From contig MEHQ01004102.1 of the NCBI GenBank assembly GCA_008828725.1, forward strand, positions 3,667 to 67,666: DNA of 64,000 nucleotides, read 5' to 3'. Each line of letters opens with the position of its first letter. The stretch's first letter is position 1. Both the position numbers and the translations under genes were made by a program. Positions 28,101-34,380 of this stretch are shown in pieces. This DNA is from Saccharina japonica. Lineage: Eukaryota; Sar; Phaeophyceae; Laminariales; Laminariaceae. Below the pieces are notes generated by a model. That model worked only from the letters and a program-made list of their open reading frames with translations, was not told where the DNA came from and ran no database searches.

Positions 28101-31100
28101 TGCAAACGCCTTCCGGGTTTCCGAAAACCGGTTTAGCGTTTTTTTTTGTTATCCGGTGCCCATCTCTACATGTGACCCCGGATCTGAGTCCATGACTATC
28201 AATCACCATTGTACTTTTACAGGAGGGAGCATTATGAGCAGAAGAAGGGCGAAGAAATAAATGGGATGGAAAAAAAAAAAGAAAAAAGGATTGTGCCACA
28301 TCGTCTACCTAGCAACAGGGTATATAATACATATTTATTCATCGGTGACCCCGGGGTCAACAATCGAACGACAGCATGATATTGTAAGAGCGAGACGCGT
28401 TTTTATAAAAGTGTTACACAGATGCTCCGAGTATACTCGGAGTATCGAGTATTTTTCGTACTCCGAGTACTGGTGGCCTAAATACTCGGAGTGCTTGGAG
28501 TATGAGCAGTACTGAAGGCCCAAATACTCCGAGTACTGGGAGTATTAGCAGTACCTATGCTCGAGTACAAGAGGTACTCGGGAGTACAAACATCTAAATT
28601 ACTCGGAGTACTCCGAGGATCGAGAGTATTGAACACCGAAATACTGCGAGTACACAAATTACTCGAAGTATTGTTTTCTCTAAAATACTCTTAATTATAC
28701 TCGCAGGTATTGGGAGCATCTGTGAATTTTGAAATGCAATAAACGCCGGTCGCATGCTCCCAGAACCTGGGAGGAATGACGGCCGAGTCTTTAAAATGAT
28801 GCAAAGATGCTCCTAACGTACTTCACACTCCGAGTATACTCCGAGTATCGAGTACATTTCGTACTCCGAGTACTTGAGAGTATTGGAGTACTGGCAGCCT
28901 GCCTACTCGGAGTACTTGGAGTATGAGCAGTACTGAATCCACACATACTCGGAGTAAAAGGAGTACGCGCAGTATCGGACCCCGAAATACTCCGAGTACA
29001 AGCAGTATCGAGAGTGTTCATACCGGAAATACTCCGAGTACGAGCAGTATCCCGGAGTATCGCACCCCGAAATACTCCGAGTACACGAAGCACCTGGGGT
29101 AATTTATTCCCAATACTCCTTACTTTACTCCAAGGCACTCGGAGCATCTGTGAAGTGTTACTACTATCTGTATGTTTTTCCGGTGGTTAGGGAACTTCTA
29201 CAAAAATTTTCTTCTCCTGCGAACGGCGCGGAAGACAACGAACAACGAACCGATTGCTACCGGTACGTCGACGAAAAGTCGCCTACTGGTGATTCTCACT
29301 GATATCTATCCTATTTGTTTGCTGCATAACATGTTCATACACAGCAGACAGAAGTCACTGCATGAACAGGTGCAGCAATACATTGTAGTAGTACAAATAA
29401 CAGAACAGAACCCGTTGCATGCTACATGCCATGTTTTGCCCACTGCCGCTGCAACAACACCAGGACCCACACCACACCAACACCACCACCACCAACAGCA
29501 TAATAAACAAACGCTGTCCGAAGGAAAAACGCCTACCAGGTACTACCGATGTATCATACCGCGCCGTCACTCTCACGATAGAATAATGGGACGATACCTG
29601 GCACGTATACTATACGACGTAAAGACAGCAGTGTACACGAATTACGTACCGTATATACTCGTATTCATACAAATTCCGTATCATACGTACGATACGTTCC
29701 GCTGACAGCAGTATTCACGCCGACGGAAGATGGTGAAGCACTTGTTTGTTTAGTATGTGTATGAATGATATGATATGATACATGATGGAATGCTTCGCTT
29801 CTTTCACGAAAAAACTTTTCAGCTGAAAAATTGCCGTGCGACGTGCGACGTGCGACGTGCGATACATAGACGAAGTTGCTGTTTCTCTCGACAAGTTTAC
29901 GTGGCAGCAAAGACAGAACGAGGAAGAAAATATGCAGTTTTCTGCTGCACCCTCCAGAAGAAATAAAAGGCGTTGTCATCACACATCGTCACCATCAGCA
30001 GCAGACAACACGACAATAATACTGGCTCATCTATTTCGAAAAATGTCATTAAAAAATGTGGTGCATACATCATACCAGTACATGTCATACATACACATAT
30101 ATATACGCCGTACACACGTACACACATACCCCAGGTACGTACGCAGAAGCAGACACAAAGAAGGTCCTTGGATTCGAACTTCGTCGTATGATACCTGGTA
30201 CTGCTACTACATATCATACCTCTGTGGTACCATACGTGATACCGCACGATGAAAAGTTCAGGCGGCTTGTTGTTGCACGGGCGGGCGGCGGCTGAGGCAA
30301 ATCGTTTTTAGAAAGTCACGATCTTGAGCGGACAGGACGGCGCTCTACCCCTCTGCCCCCCTCGGATCGCTGCTTGCTCATCATCATGATCGAGCCAGAA
30401 GTAGTACCCGGTGGTAGGTATAGGTCGTAGTCTATTGCTTCGTACAACGCCCAAGCTACGTATAATATGTACTTGCAGATTACTGGTGGTATCAAACTGC
30501 TGTGAGAGCTACTGCTGCTGTGGCGTGTTTGCTTGCCTCGCATGGAAGCGAAAAAACGCCAACACAATCCAGCGATGTAGGTACGTACTCGTATACCGTA
30601 TGCTTTCATCTTACGTAGACAGAGCAGTGCTGTAGACCAAAGGATCATCAAATAAAAGGTCTGTCCTCGTACTCATTGTATAAACAGTACTCGTAGTCTA
30701 AAATTGGTATATACGAGCATCTACGTAGTATATATCCTCAGAGTACGAGCATCATATGCAAGAGAAAGACGGTGAAAACACTATCATCACCGTACGCAAG
30801 CCGTACGGTATAAAAAGTAAGGTACTGCACTACTCCGCAACTTCAGATCGGGCCGCCTTCGGGAGTAAATAAATGTAATAAATCCCGGTGCACAAGCGAC
30901 CCGTCCTCTCGCCATCACGAGGGGTAAAGAGGTTTTAAAAGTGGTGCGATGAATTCGCGCCACGAGAGGATCTCAGTGGCTTACTCCGTACGTACAAAAC
31001 GCAGCAGCAGCAGTTGTGCGTTTGTGTTTTCTCATCAGTTTGAAAACTAAAAAGCGTTTTCTCTCAGTTTGATACTGCCGTAGTATCGAAAGAGAGAGGC

Positions 31101-32257
31101 CTTCTTCTTTTGGTGACTTTTCAATTCTTGGGTGAGTCTCAAAAAGAGAGAGGCAAATCTGTCCGCATTCTCCGAAAACATCACCACCACACCCGCCGTA
31201 CGCAGTGTTTTCGATCCTGGCTTCCCGAGAGGAAGCACGGCACACACTGTGTGAGCGTTGCCGTAGGACGAGGATCCTGCTGATCCATGCCTGGGACCAA
31301 GCAGGCCAGCGATCTAGCTGGCCAGAAAATGCCCCAAGTCAAGCGGCCGCCCTCCTCGGCCATGTCACAGCATTGCAGTCGTACCGTACGCGCAAGCTCC
31401 CATGAATCGGTTCTACGAGTATTTTATTAGCAGATTAGTATAGGGTGGTTTATTGCTTGCCTCGTGGAAACAAACCTGCATCACACGAGACGATAAGTTT
31501 TCTCTCACCTCCGCTCCAGATGCGCCAGATCCCGCTTCGCCTCCACTGGGAGATCGTCGTAGGAGCCGGCCTGAAGCAGCTCGTTAACCTGGATCCACGA
31601 AGACGTGAGCATCGTGTCGTCCCAATCGAAGACGATGAGTGGTTCAATTTTTGATTCTCCGGGCCCCGAGCTCGAGCACGACTTGCTTACGGCCTTCGCC
31701 GATCCGCCACCGCGCGAAGGCACCTCGGAGACGGCGGGCGAGGAATAGGAGGAGGAGGAGGATACGGGCACAACCATGCCCTGCCGCAGATAGGGAGAGG
31801 TATTCTCGTCGACCTTAGAGTGCGGCAGCGGTGCAGGCAGCGGGCACCATCGCGAATCGCACATCTCCAGCCTGGTCTCCATGACGGCGGATGTGTAGGT
31901 TATACTGCTGCTGCTGCTGCTCCTTCCTGCAGCTACAACACTACGACGCGTATTCTCGCGACAAGAAGAAGAGCGAAAGGATTCCCTGGGAGACAGGGGC
32001 ACCGCCGAATCCAAGAGAGGATTTGCGATCCGTGCGGTTGCTCGATGCCGTGCCGGTCGAGCGGTTGAGGCCACTTCAAGCGTCGCGGGAGAACGCTTGC
32101 CGGCGGCTGTAGGGTGCGGTAGGGGGTGGCGAGTGACTGCTGCTGCTGTGGTGCGGTGGCGTGACAACTGGGAGACTTTTTGGAACGAACGTTTTTGCCA
32201 TGTTGTGATGTTACGATGAACGGAACCCAAACCTGGTTTCATCACAGCGGGACCCAT
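693..32257 (-). CDS. HAD-superfamily phosphatase-like protein, 5 exons, 685 aa (whole gene span)
   Basis: Coding sequence joins 32257-31509, 19412-19334, 6420-6307, 3403-3195 and 1599-693, 2058 nt in all, with every junction GT..AG and in phase. An in-frame stop lies just upstream of the ATG. Seen motifs: residues about 211-215 read DWDDT (HAD motif I, D211 nucleophile, D213 acid/base), the ITN at about 267-269 is motif II, K314 in LCWK is motif III, and GDSNEE at about 341-346 is motif IV. Known family: HAD hydrolases use motif I Asp for phosphoryl transfer. The core (about 205-400) is preceded by a 200-residue Ser/Arg-rich region and followed by about 285 residues rich in Ala, Gly and Ser, both probably disordered. 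No signal peptide or membrane segment is visible, so it is probably cytosolic or nuclear; the substrate is unknown. The family call is strong; the exact C-terminus is less sure. Confidence 0.85.
1600..3194 (-). other. Gene 1 intron 4
   Basis: 1.6 kb. It holds a (GGGTC)n repeat near 1917-1957 and many short C-runs on the plus strand (G-runs on the sense strand) between 2945 and 3190. No convincing exon was seen in it. Confidence 0.75.
1917..1957. repeat. (TCGGG)n pentanucleotide tandem repeat
   Basis: About eight perfect copies of TCGGG inside gene 1 intron 4. Confidence 0.95.
3195..3403 (-). CDS. Gene 1 exon 4 (HAD motif IV)
   Basis: 209 nt, acceptor CAATAG|TCG, donor GTGAC|GTGAGT. It reads SAAFAYMMHDHF, then KKVVSIGDSNEEKVAM with the motif IV Asp (about 342), then AVKFIAGPDPEALACQLDFV. 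The last helix-strand unit matches the end of the HAD core in this family. The neighbouring intron 4 is rich in short G-runs on the sense strand. Confidence 0.85.
3796..3845. repeat. G50 homopolymer
   Basis: An uninterrupted run of about 50 G on the plus strand, preceded by GGGGA repeats from about 3768. It lies in gene 1 intron 3, where the sense strand is C-rich. Its length may be affected by assembly. Confidence 0.9.
4626..4748 (-). repeat. Dispersed repeat D1, copy 1
   Basis: About 125 bp sharing the words CACTGGGTGTGCTGGATGTC, GACGGGTAGAA and a GTCGTAGTTTTGTGACC end with segments at 4850-4957, 11116-11239, 14887-15011 and 18121-18244. No ORF and no clear tRNA A/B box pair, so its class is unknown. 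Confidence 0.7.
4850..4957 (-). repeat. Dispersed repeat D1, copy 2
   Basis: A diverged copy 200 bp from copy 1 in the same orientation, with the shared TCGGCACGGGACACTGGGTG and CGTCGACGGGTAGAAC words. Confidence 0.65.
5580..5765 (+). repeat. Tandem duplication with tRNA B-box-like word
   Basis: Two copies of about 80 bp (near 5587-5661 and 5689-5763) containing CTGCTGTCCTAAAAACACCA and GGGGTTCAAAT. The latter resembles a pol III B box. Each copy is followed by a T-run or GT-run. Possibly the 3' half of a tRNA-derived SINE. Confidence 0.5.
5838..6000 (+). repeat. tRNA-SINE body fragment
   Basis: Carries the body of the SINE family at 22-28 and 44-46 kb: ACGCGAGTCGACGAGGGA, TTCTCGCGATAAA and a G-rich segment. 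The body is duplicated in part (two GCGAGTCGAC blocks) and the head is missing. Confidence 0.6.
6307..6420 (-). CDS. Gene 1 exon 3 (HAD motif III)
   Basis: A 114-nt, phase-0 exon between acceptor TTTTTGCAG| and donor TGGAAG|GTACGG. It contains VVSARSLFEAQFPGSPLCWK, where the final Lys (residue 314) is the expected motif III lysine. Joined to exon 2 it restores the expected family order GWVE-x-SAxRF with no extra residues. Confidence 0.85.
7308..7340. repeat. (GATA)n microsatellite
   Basis: About seven GATA units after GACA units. Identical copies recur near 12517-12550 (inverse) and 13574-13609 because of the larger duplication. Confidence 0.9.
7548..7650 (+). mobile_element. Truncated copy of the GGCATTAATTAG foldback element
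   Basis: The first ~103 bp of the 450-bp element found complete at 11860-12309 and 13816-14265. Beyond 7650 the sequence is unrelated. Confidence 0.75.
7651..7920. other. GC-rich open stretch, possible exon of uncertain strand
   Basis: Both strands are open with GC-rich third positions. On plus, a frame from the ATG at 7735 ends at 7920 with a helix-like GVATALLKILDGACR segment. On minus, a frame through 7596-7889 contains VRGVMRQAPSKILSNAV. I cannot choose between them or find matching partner exons. It may be a fragment of a captured gene. Confidence 0.25.
8664..8945 (-). pseudogene. Possible broken coding exon on the gene 1 strand inside intron 2
   Basis: A strong acceptor (C-tract then CCTGCAG|GAAATC near 8945) and a strong donor (AGCAG|GTAAGT near 8663) bracket coding-like sequence. 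The first part reads AEASVLPRKEEDALREEGEV. The second, in a shifted frame, reads LALQGLCIIRREESYKVPLD then DGVGYPGDFNDVGLPTG. One frame change near 8820 separates them. Gene 1 needs no exon here, because exons 2 and 3 join perfectly, so this is either a relic exon or part of a nested gene. No family recognised. Confidence 0.3.
9697..10214 (+). CDS. Putative two-exon gene, 116 aa, palindrome copy A
   Basis: Exons 9697-9786 and 9954-10214 with a 167-bp intron (donor GTGCAA|GTATCC, acceptor GGTTGTGTTGCAG|TCC), phase 0. The product starts MATPVSAGFIEQKGGRRASW and continues with STGRPRRTIGNVSFV, then QYVDGRYVFPPGIDC and LPLRVYGTFFPSTR to a TAG. It is basic with six Cys and shows no signal peptide or membrane span. 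An in-frame TAG lies just upstream of the ATG. I do not recognise the family. It lies antisense inside gene 1 intron 2. The region 3' of the stop is CTG-rich and probably untranslated. The reverse strand is also partly open, so the strand choice rests on protein-like composition and splice sites. Confidence 0.45.
10952..11100. other. Arm-specific block in palindrome arm 1
   Basis: 149 bp with no counterpart in arm 2, which has a different 182-bp block at 15023-15204. Homology resumes exactly at a CA/TG microsatellite on one side and an A/T run on the other. Confidence 0.8.
11116..11239 (+). repeat. Dispersed repeat D1, copy 3
   Basis: Matches D1 copies 1 and 2 in inverse. The mirror copy in arm 2 lies at 14887-15011. 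Confidence 0.7.
11424..11755 (-). repeat. Diverged tRNA-SINE copy in palindrome arm 1
   Basis: Contains CAACTCAGATCCGGGGTCAC, TTTTTATCGTGAGAAGGCTT and a GACTCGCGTGGAATT segment in the family's tail-to-head order. An ACGTGGAATTGCGACTATAT segment is duplicated in tandem. The mirror copy lies at about 14370-14701. Confidence 0.6.
11860..12309. mobile_element. 450-bp foldback MITE, ends GGCATTAATTAG...CTAATTAATGCC
   Basis: 12-bp perfect terminal inverted repeats enclose a GC-rich body packed with TTGCGCGCAGCGCAA-type palindromes, a (CGG)n run and a T-rich centre. No ORF with domain character. The target duplication is unclear. A second complete copy sits at 13816-14265 and a truncated one at 7548-7650. 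Superfamily not assigned. Confidence 0.7.
12990..13135. other. Palindrome spacer
   Basis: 146 bp between the arms. About 20 bp of it next to arm 2 (from 13116) also precede the third copy at 6848, so the direct repeat extends past the palindrome centre. Confidence 0.85.
13816..14265. mobile_element. 450-bp foldback MITE, second copy
   Basis: Exact inverse counterpart of 11860-12309, carried in palindrome arm 2. Confidence 0.7.
14370..14701 (+). repeat. Diverged tRNA-SINE copy in palindrome arm 2
   Basis: Mirror image of the copy at 11424-11755. Confidence 0.6.
14887..15011 (-). repeat. Dispersed repeat D1, copy 4
   Basis: Mirror image of copy 3, in palindrome arm 2. It carries the same TGGGTGTGCTGGATGTCGAC core. 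Confidence 0.7.
15023..15204. other. Arm-specific block in palindrome arm 2
   Basis: 182 bp, T-rich toward its right end, unrelated to the 149-bp block at the symmetrical place in arm 1. Shows the arms are separate sequence and not one read folded on itself. Confidence 0.8.
15946..16463 (-). CDS. Putative two-exon gene, 116 aa, palindrome copy B
   Basis: Exons 16463-16374 and 16206-15946 with the same 167-bp intron and the same protein as copy A. The coding sequence is unchanged relative to copy A as far as I can read. The 5' flank differs beyond 16503, so the two copies could have different promoters. They point toward each other across the palindrome centre. Confidence 0.45.
16504..18120. 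other. AT-rich intron sequence, no gene seen
   Basis: Contains an A-run near 16747 and a word ACTACTTCGAATTAGTGTGG at 16875 shared with other loci. The segment 16772-16825 resembles 35556-35610. Open frames here have no splice or domain support. Confidence 0.6.
18121..18244 (+). repeat. Dispersed repeat D1, copy 5
   Basis: Starts TTCACATTAAACCGTTCCGT and ends CATAGAGATACTACG. More diverged than the palindrome copies. Confidence 0.6.
18245..19333. other. Intron sequence, no gene seen
   Basis: AT-rich up to gene 1 exon 2. Nothing that I can assign to a family. Confidence 0.6.
19334..19412 (-). CDS. Gene 1 exon 2 (HAD motif II)
   Basis: A 79-nt exon between acceptor TGCGCAG| and donor GTCGAG|GTACGA. 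Its first base completes the Ser codon opened in exon 1. It reads VIECLKNAHQLG then TVIIITNAESGWVE. The ITN is HAD motif II and GWVE is typical of the DWDDT-SSW family. It is isolated by about 12 kb of intron on each side. Confidence 0.85.
20038..20090 (+). repeat. Degenerate telomere-like repeat
   Basis: GGGTTAGGGTTTGGGTTCGG followed by GGTTAGGTCTGGGG. Similar short tracts occur at 27858-27882 (inverse) and 60836-60886. Too degenerate to be a relic chromosome end with confidence. Confidence 0.5.
20091..22077. other. Intron sequence, no gene seen
   Basis: A hairpin CTCTATATATAGAG near 20590 and repeated TTGACTGACG words near 21355-21470. A pair of related segments (about 21120-21180 and 21520-21580, sharing CATGTCCAGGTG and ATTCGATTC) looks like an old duplication. 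No coding support. Confidence 0.55.
22078..22420 (-). mobile_element. tRNA-derived SINE, copy 1
   Basis: Read on the minus strand it starts at TAGCCGGTCGCCCCGG, passes an A-box region, a GGTTCGAA-type B box (GTTCGAATCCC), a body with TTCTCGCGACAAAAAG and CCCGGATCTGAGTTACGAC, and ends in an A-rich tail (the T-run at 22078). The best copies fit a tRNA-derived head plus unrelated body. Confidence 0.8.
22711..23016 (-). mobile_element. tRNA-derived SINE, copy 2 (tail-truncated)
   Basis: Head and body as in copy 1, with A box TGGTCTAACCGG and B box GGTTCGAGTC on the minus strand. Ends before the A-tail. Confidence 0.8.
23514..24700. mobile_element. Foldback element with TACCGTAATCATGCG ends, split by a MULE-like insertion
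   Basis: Ends TACCGTAATCATGCGAAGG and its inverse. Both halves are dense in GCACCCATCGGAGAGAT-like words, probably internal binding-site repeats. Without the inner element and its duplication it is about 550 bp. No ORF; target duplication not seen. Confidence 0.65.
23911..24536. mobile_element. MULE-like non-autonomous transposon, 626 bp
   Basis: About 65-bp imperfect terminal inverted repeats starting GGGCAGCGGCCAAAAACAGG, flanked on both sides by a 9-bp duplication TTCTATTTA (23902-23910 and 24537-24545). A 9-bp duplication with long inverted repeats is characteristic of the Mutator superfamily. No transposase. An internal segment at 24270-24340 matches, in inverse, 6880-6955 of the palindrome repeat. 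Confidence 0.75.
24724..25050 (+). mobile_element. tRNA-derived SINE, copy 3
   Basis: Complete: head CGCCCCGGTGGTCTATAACT, B box GGGTTCGATTC, body with TTCTCGCGATAAAAATGCAA, and tail TGGGATGGAC then an A-rich end. Confidence 0.85.
25107..25150. repeat. (AAT)n microsatellite
   Basis: About 13 AAT units with a few interruptions. Confidence 0.9.
25151..27010. other. Intron sequence, no gene seen
   Basis: Contains (CTG)n runs at 25990 and 26275 and a 60-70-bp hairpin at 26718-26785 (GGCCTATGGGCTACGAG and its inverse). No supported exon. Confidence 0.55.
27309..28168. mobile_element. hAT-like non-autonomous transposon, 860 bp
   Basis: Ends TAGAGGTGGAGCACC and (inverse) TAGAGATGGGCACCGG, flanked by TATGTGAC and CATGTGAC (7 of 8 bp match), the 8-bp duplication expected for hAT. 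Subterminal GAAAACCGG words occur at both ends. No transposase ORF. Confidence 0.7.
27661..28059. mobile_element. Inverted-repeat unit inside the hAT-like element
   Basis: Perfect ~21-bp inverted ends (CAGTACTGGACGAAGCATGA) and longer inner pairing around GGTTGGTTAAGGGTATG. Either a nested foldback element or the core of the hAT element. A telomere-like CCCTAACCCCAACCCT lies within it. No target duplication seen. Confidence 0.6.
28417..29152. mobile_element. hAT-type element saturated with TACTCGGAGTA palindromes
   Basis: Inverted ends CACAGATGCTCCGAG, flanked by a perfect 8-bp duplication AAGTGTTA (28409-28416 and 29153-29160). The body is two similar halves (to about 28725 and from about 28798), each with its own CAGATGCTCC-like end, joined by about 75 bp. 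More than twenty TACTCCGAGTA/TACTCGGAGTA-type words fill both halves. No ORF. Probably two elements moved as one composite. Confidence 0.75.
29161..31508. other. Intron sequence next to exon 1, no gene seen
   Basis: AT-rich with TACGAGTAC words, a GACGTGC triplication at about 29839 and a GC-rich stretch at 31200-31380. Open frames up to 177 codons on plus lack splice or domain support. Confidence 0.5.
31509..32257 (-). CDS. Gene 1 exon 1 (start, HAD motif I)
   Basis: 249 codons plus two bases (AG) before a donor GGAG|GTGAGA. It holds the Ser/Arg-rich N-terminus and, near its end, IVFDWDDTMLTSSWI, the HAD motif I with its following hydrophobic helix. The ATG at 32257 is the first after an in-frame TAA. 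A (CAG)n tract encodes a short Ser run around 31905-31925. Confidence 0.85.
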
Positions 32258-33296
32258 ACAAACTGATTTTATTACTTGATTTTAGTATGGAACGACTATT
32301 TCCATGTGTTTCATGGTCGAGTTCTGTAACAACCACTGGCGACCATGAATCTTATCTTCAGTTGCAGGAAAGTCCCAAGATTTTTTTCTATAAAAATCAG
32401 CAGAAGGATGTTCTCCGGCTCTCTTTTCAGTATAAAAAGCTCAAAAATACAAAAATACGAAAAACTGGCGTCGCTCATCGAAAAAATATCGCTGAAAATA
32501 TTGCTGTTTGCTCCTCCTCCTGTGGTTCGCTTCCCATTCTCTTCTCGGTTGCGACGCTGACGATGTGACGCAGGGACTGGCTGGGACCCTCGCGTTTTGT
32601 CGCCAGATGGTGATCCAAGGCACCTGGCTGGCACAGCTGTTTGTTGTCGGCAAATGTTATACCGGCACTACAGCGTATACCGTATAGCATCCAGGCAGGT
32701 ACTCGTCGTAGGTGTGTGATTTAAGTGCTGTGCATGTTGCGTGTGGTATAGTTTCGACAAAATGTTTTAAACATGAGTCATGCGCCACTGCTGCTGTAAA
32801 TACTGTATGTTAGAGGGGTTGAAGGACACGTTGTGAGCTCTTCGAACGACGAGGCCTCCTTGGAGTAATCCTGCATCGTCGATGGACGCGATGTTGATGT
32901 ACAAAAAACGTAGAAATTGGATGAGTCAGGTATAGTCTATCGTATAGGTATGATAGGTTGCAGAAAATATGAAAACTCCCGTTTCTCGTTTCTCCATTAT
33001 TCTCGTCCTGAGAATGAGAGGATGAAGCAAACAAAGCAGCAGATGAATCACAACTGCTTGCTTGCTGTTGTTTCAGGTTTTGTTGTTTTTTGTGTTGTCA
33101 TCGGTTGCCAGTTGTGTCAGATTGTCAGATTGATTGGGATTTGATACGTAATCGTACTTATATCTCGTACGTAGTACCAGGTATATACTAATTAAGTACG
33201 AGCGTACGTATAGTGAAATTAGTGCAGTCGAGAGAGAATGTATCGGTCGGTATTACCAGGTATCTGCATGATGAAGCACTCATACCACGCGTATTT

Positions 33297-33860
33297 ATTG
33301 CCGGGCGAGATCGATCTGTGGGATCTATCAATAGTAGCTCCTATTATCTAGATTATCTAGATTGTGATCTATCTGTAACCAAGCAGATCAGGTCACGTGC
33401 CCGCCGTTTCTTTTTTTCTAGATACTCGGTGCAGATAGAGATCTCTGATCGATTTAATCTGCATGATGATCTAAATCATGTTTGCCAGGTGGGATCTGCA
33501 TGATCCGCATGATCTTCAAGATCTACGACGTAGCACACACATGTTTGCCGGGTGGAAGCCTTATGATCTACGAGCACATGATCGATACACACATGTTTAC
33601 CGGGTAGGATCTGTATGACGATCTATCGATACACATACATGCTACATTAATTAATTCGTACCAGTCACACGTTTGCCGGATGGAACCCGTAAAATCCATC
33701 TGCATGATCTGATCTGCATAAAATCCATCTGCATGATGATCTGATCTGTATAAAATCCATCTGCATGATGATCTGATCTGCACATGTTTGTTTGTCGCTT
33801 GGACTCTGTACGTATGATCTCTATGATCTGTGTGATCAAGGACGTGTTTGCCGGGCGGAA
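33297..33860. repeat. GATC-dense repeat block
   Basis: Irregular repetition of GATCTGCATGATCT words and about six CATGTTTGCCGGGTGGA-like words. GATC occurs roughly ten times more often than expected. Related words occur at 36000-37300 and inside the palindrome repeats. Confidence 0.7.
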
Positions 33861-33981
33861 TGAAATCTGTGGGATATAATGTAGCTCTTGTGCAAAACAT
33901 CTGCAACACGAACGGCATGTTAGGAGCTAGACTTTTAGCGACGGAAGATAACCTAGAAAAGCGCCTTGTTGTGAATTTATA

Positions 33982-34059
33982 GAACACCGTCCGAGATTCG
34001 AAGCCCATGTAGCGCAGCCGCCGGCAGGGTGACAATCGATCCGTTAGACTACGGTATCC
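33982..34059 (-). repeat. tRNA-like segment (SINE head or tRNA relic)
   Basis: On minus: GGATACCGTAGTCTAACGG (A-box-like) and GGGCTTCGAATCTCGG (B-box-like). The 7-bp acceptor ends and a D-stem can pair, but no valid anticodon stem forms, so not a functional tRNA gene. Confidence 0.35.
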
Positions 34060-34317
34060 TTTTACCAGAGGTACGAGCTAGGCCTAGTTCATCCCCCCGT
34101 CCTAGTGCTTTGCCGGATACGTCACGTGTATAAATGAGGTTGACAAAAATAACAACTTTTTTTTTTGCATCCAGTTGGCGAGTAATCCACCCGCTCCACG
34201 CGACTCTCCGCCCTCTATAACCTCCCACACAAAGCGGGCATACGAAGAACATAAGGGAAACAATCGAGAGTATGTACAACAATTTACACCACGAACTCCG
34301 GAAGGGCGTGTCCAGCC

Positions 34318-34380
34318 TCAAAACTGGTCCACGGCCGCCTCTAACGCCCGCAGATCGCCGAGAGACTTGGGGTTGTCCTC
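34318..34380 (-). CDS. Gene 2 exon 6 (stop)
   Basis: 63 nt after acceptor CCGGTTGCAG|, reading EDNPKSLGDLRALEAAVDQF then TGA. Confidence 0.7.
   Translation of the reverse strand, partial: EDNPKSLGDLRALEAAVDQF

Larger units (their letters stand above)
27011..28288 (+). mobile_element. tRNA-derived SINE, copy 4, interrupted by a hAT-like element
   Basis: Head TAGTCGCCCCGGTGG and body run 27011-27308; the tail (GACCCCGGATCTGAG to an A-run) resumes at 28169-28288. The middle is foreign (27309-28168). The insertion is therefore younger than the SINE. Confidence 0.8.
19413..31508 (-). other. Gene 1 intron 1 (12.1 kb)
   Basis: Between donor AG|GTGAGA and acceptor TGCGCAG|. It holds four SINE copies, a nested MULE-like element, two hAT-type elements with 8-bp target duplications, microsatellites and AT-rich filler. 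No exon needed by gene 1 is missing. Confidence 0.8.
32258..34317. other. Intergenic region between gene 1 start and gene 2 end
   Basis: Should contain the gene 1 promoter and gene 2 3' end. I see no convincing TATA box for gene 1. Includes the GATC-dense block and a tRNA-like segment. Confidence 0.6.

Noticed and set aside
29172-29705. 177-codon plus-strand frame in gene 1 intron 1
   Set aside because: AT-rich, His/Thr repeats, no splice partners, no domain; antisense intron DNA.
33982-34059. tRNA gene on minus
   Set aside because: No valid anticodon stem; kept only as a tRNA-like repeat.
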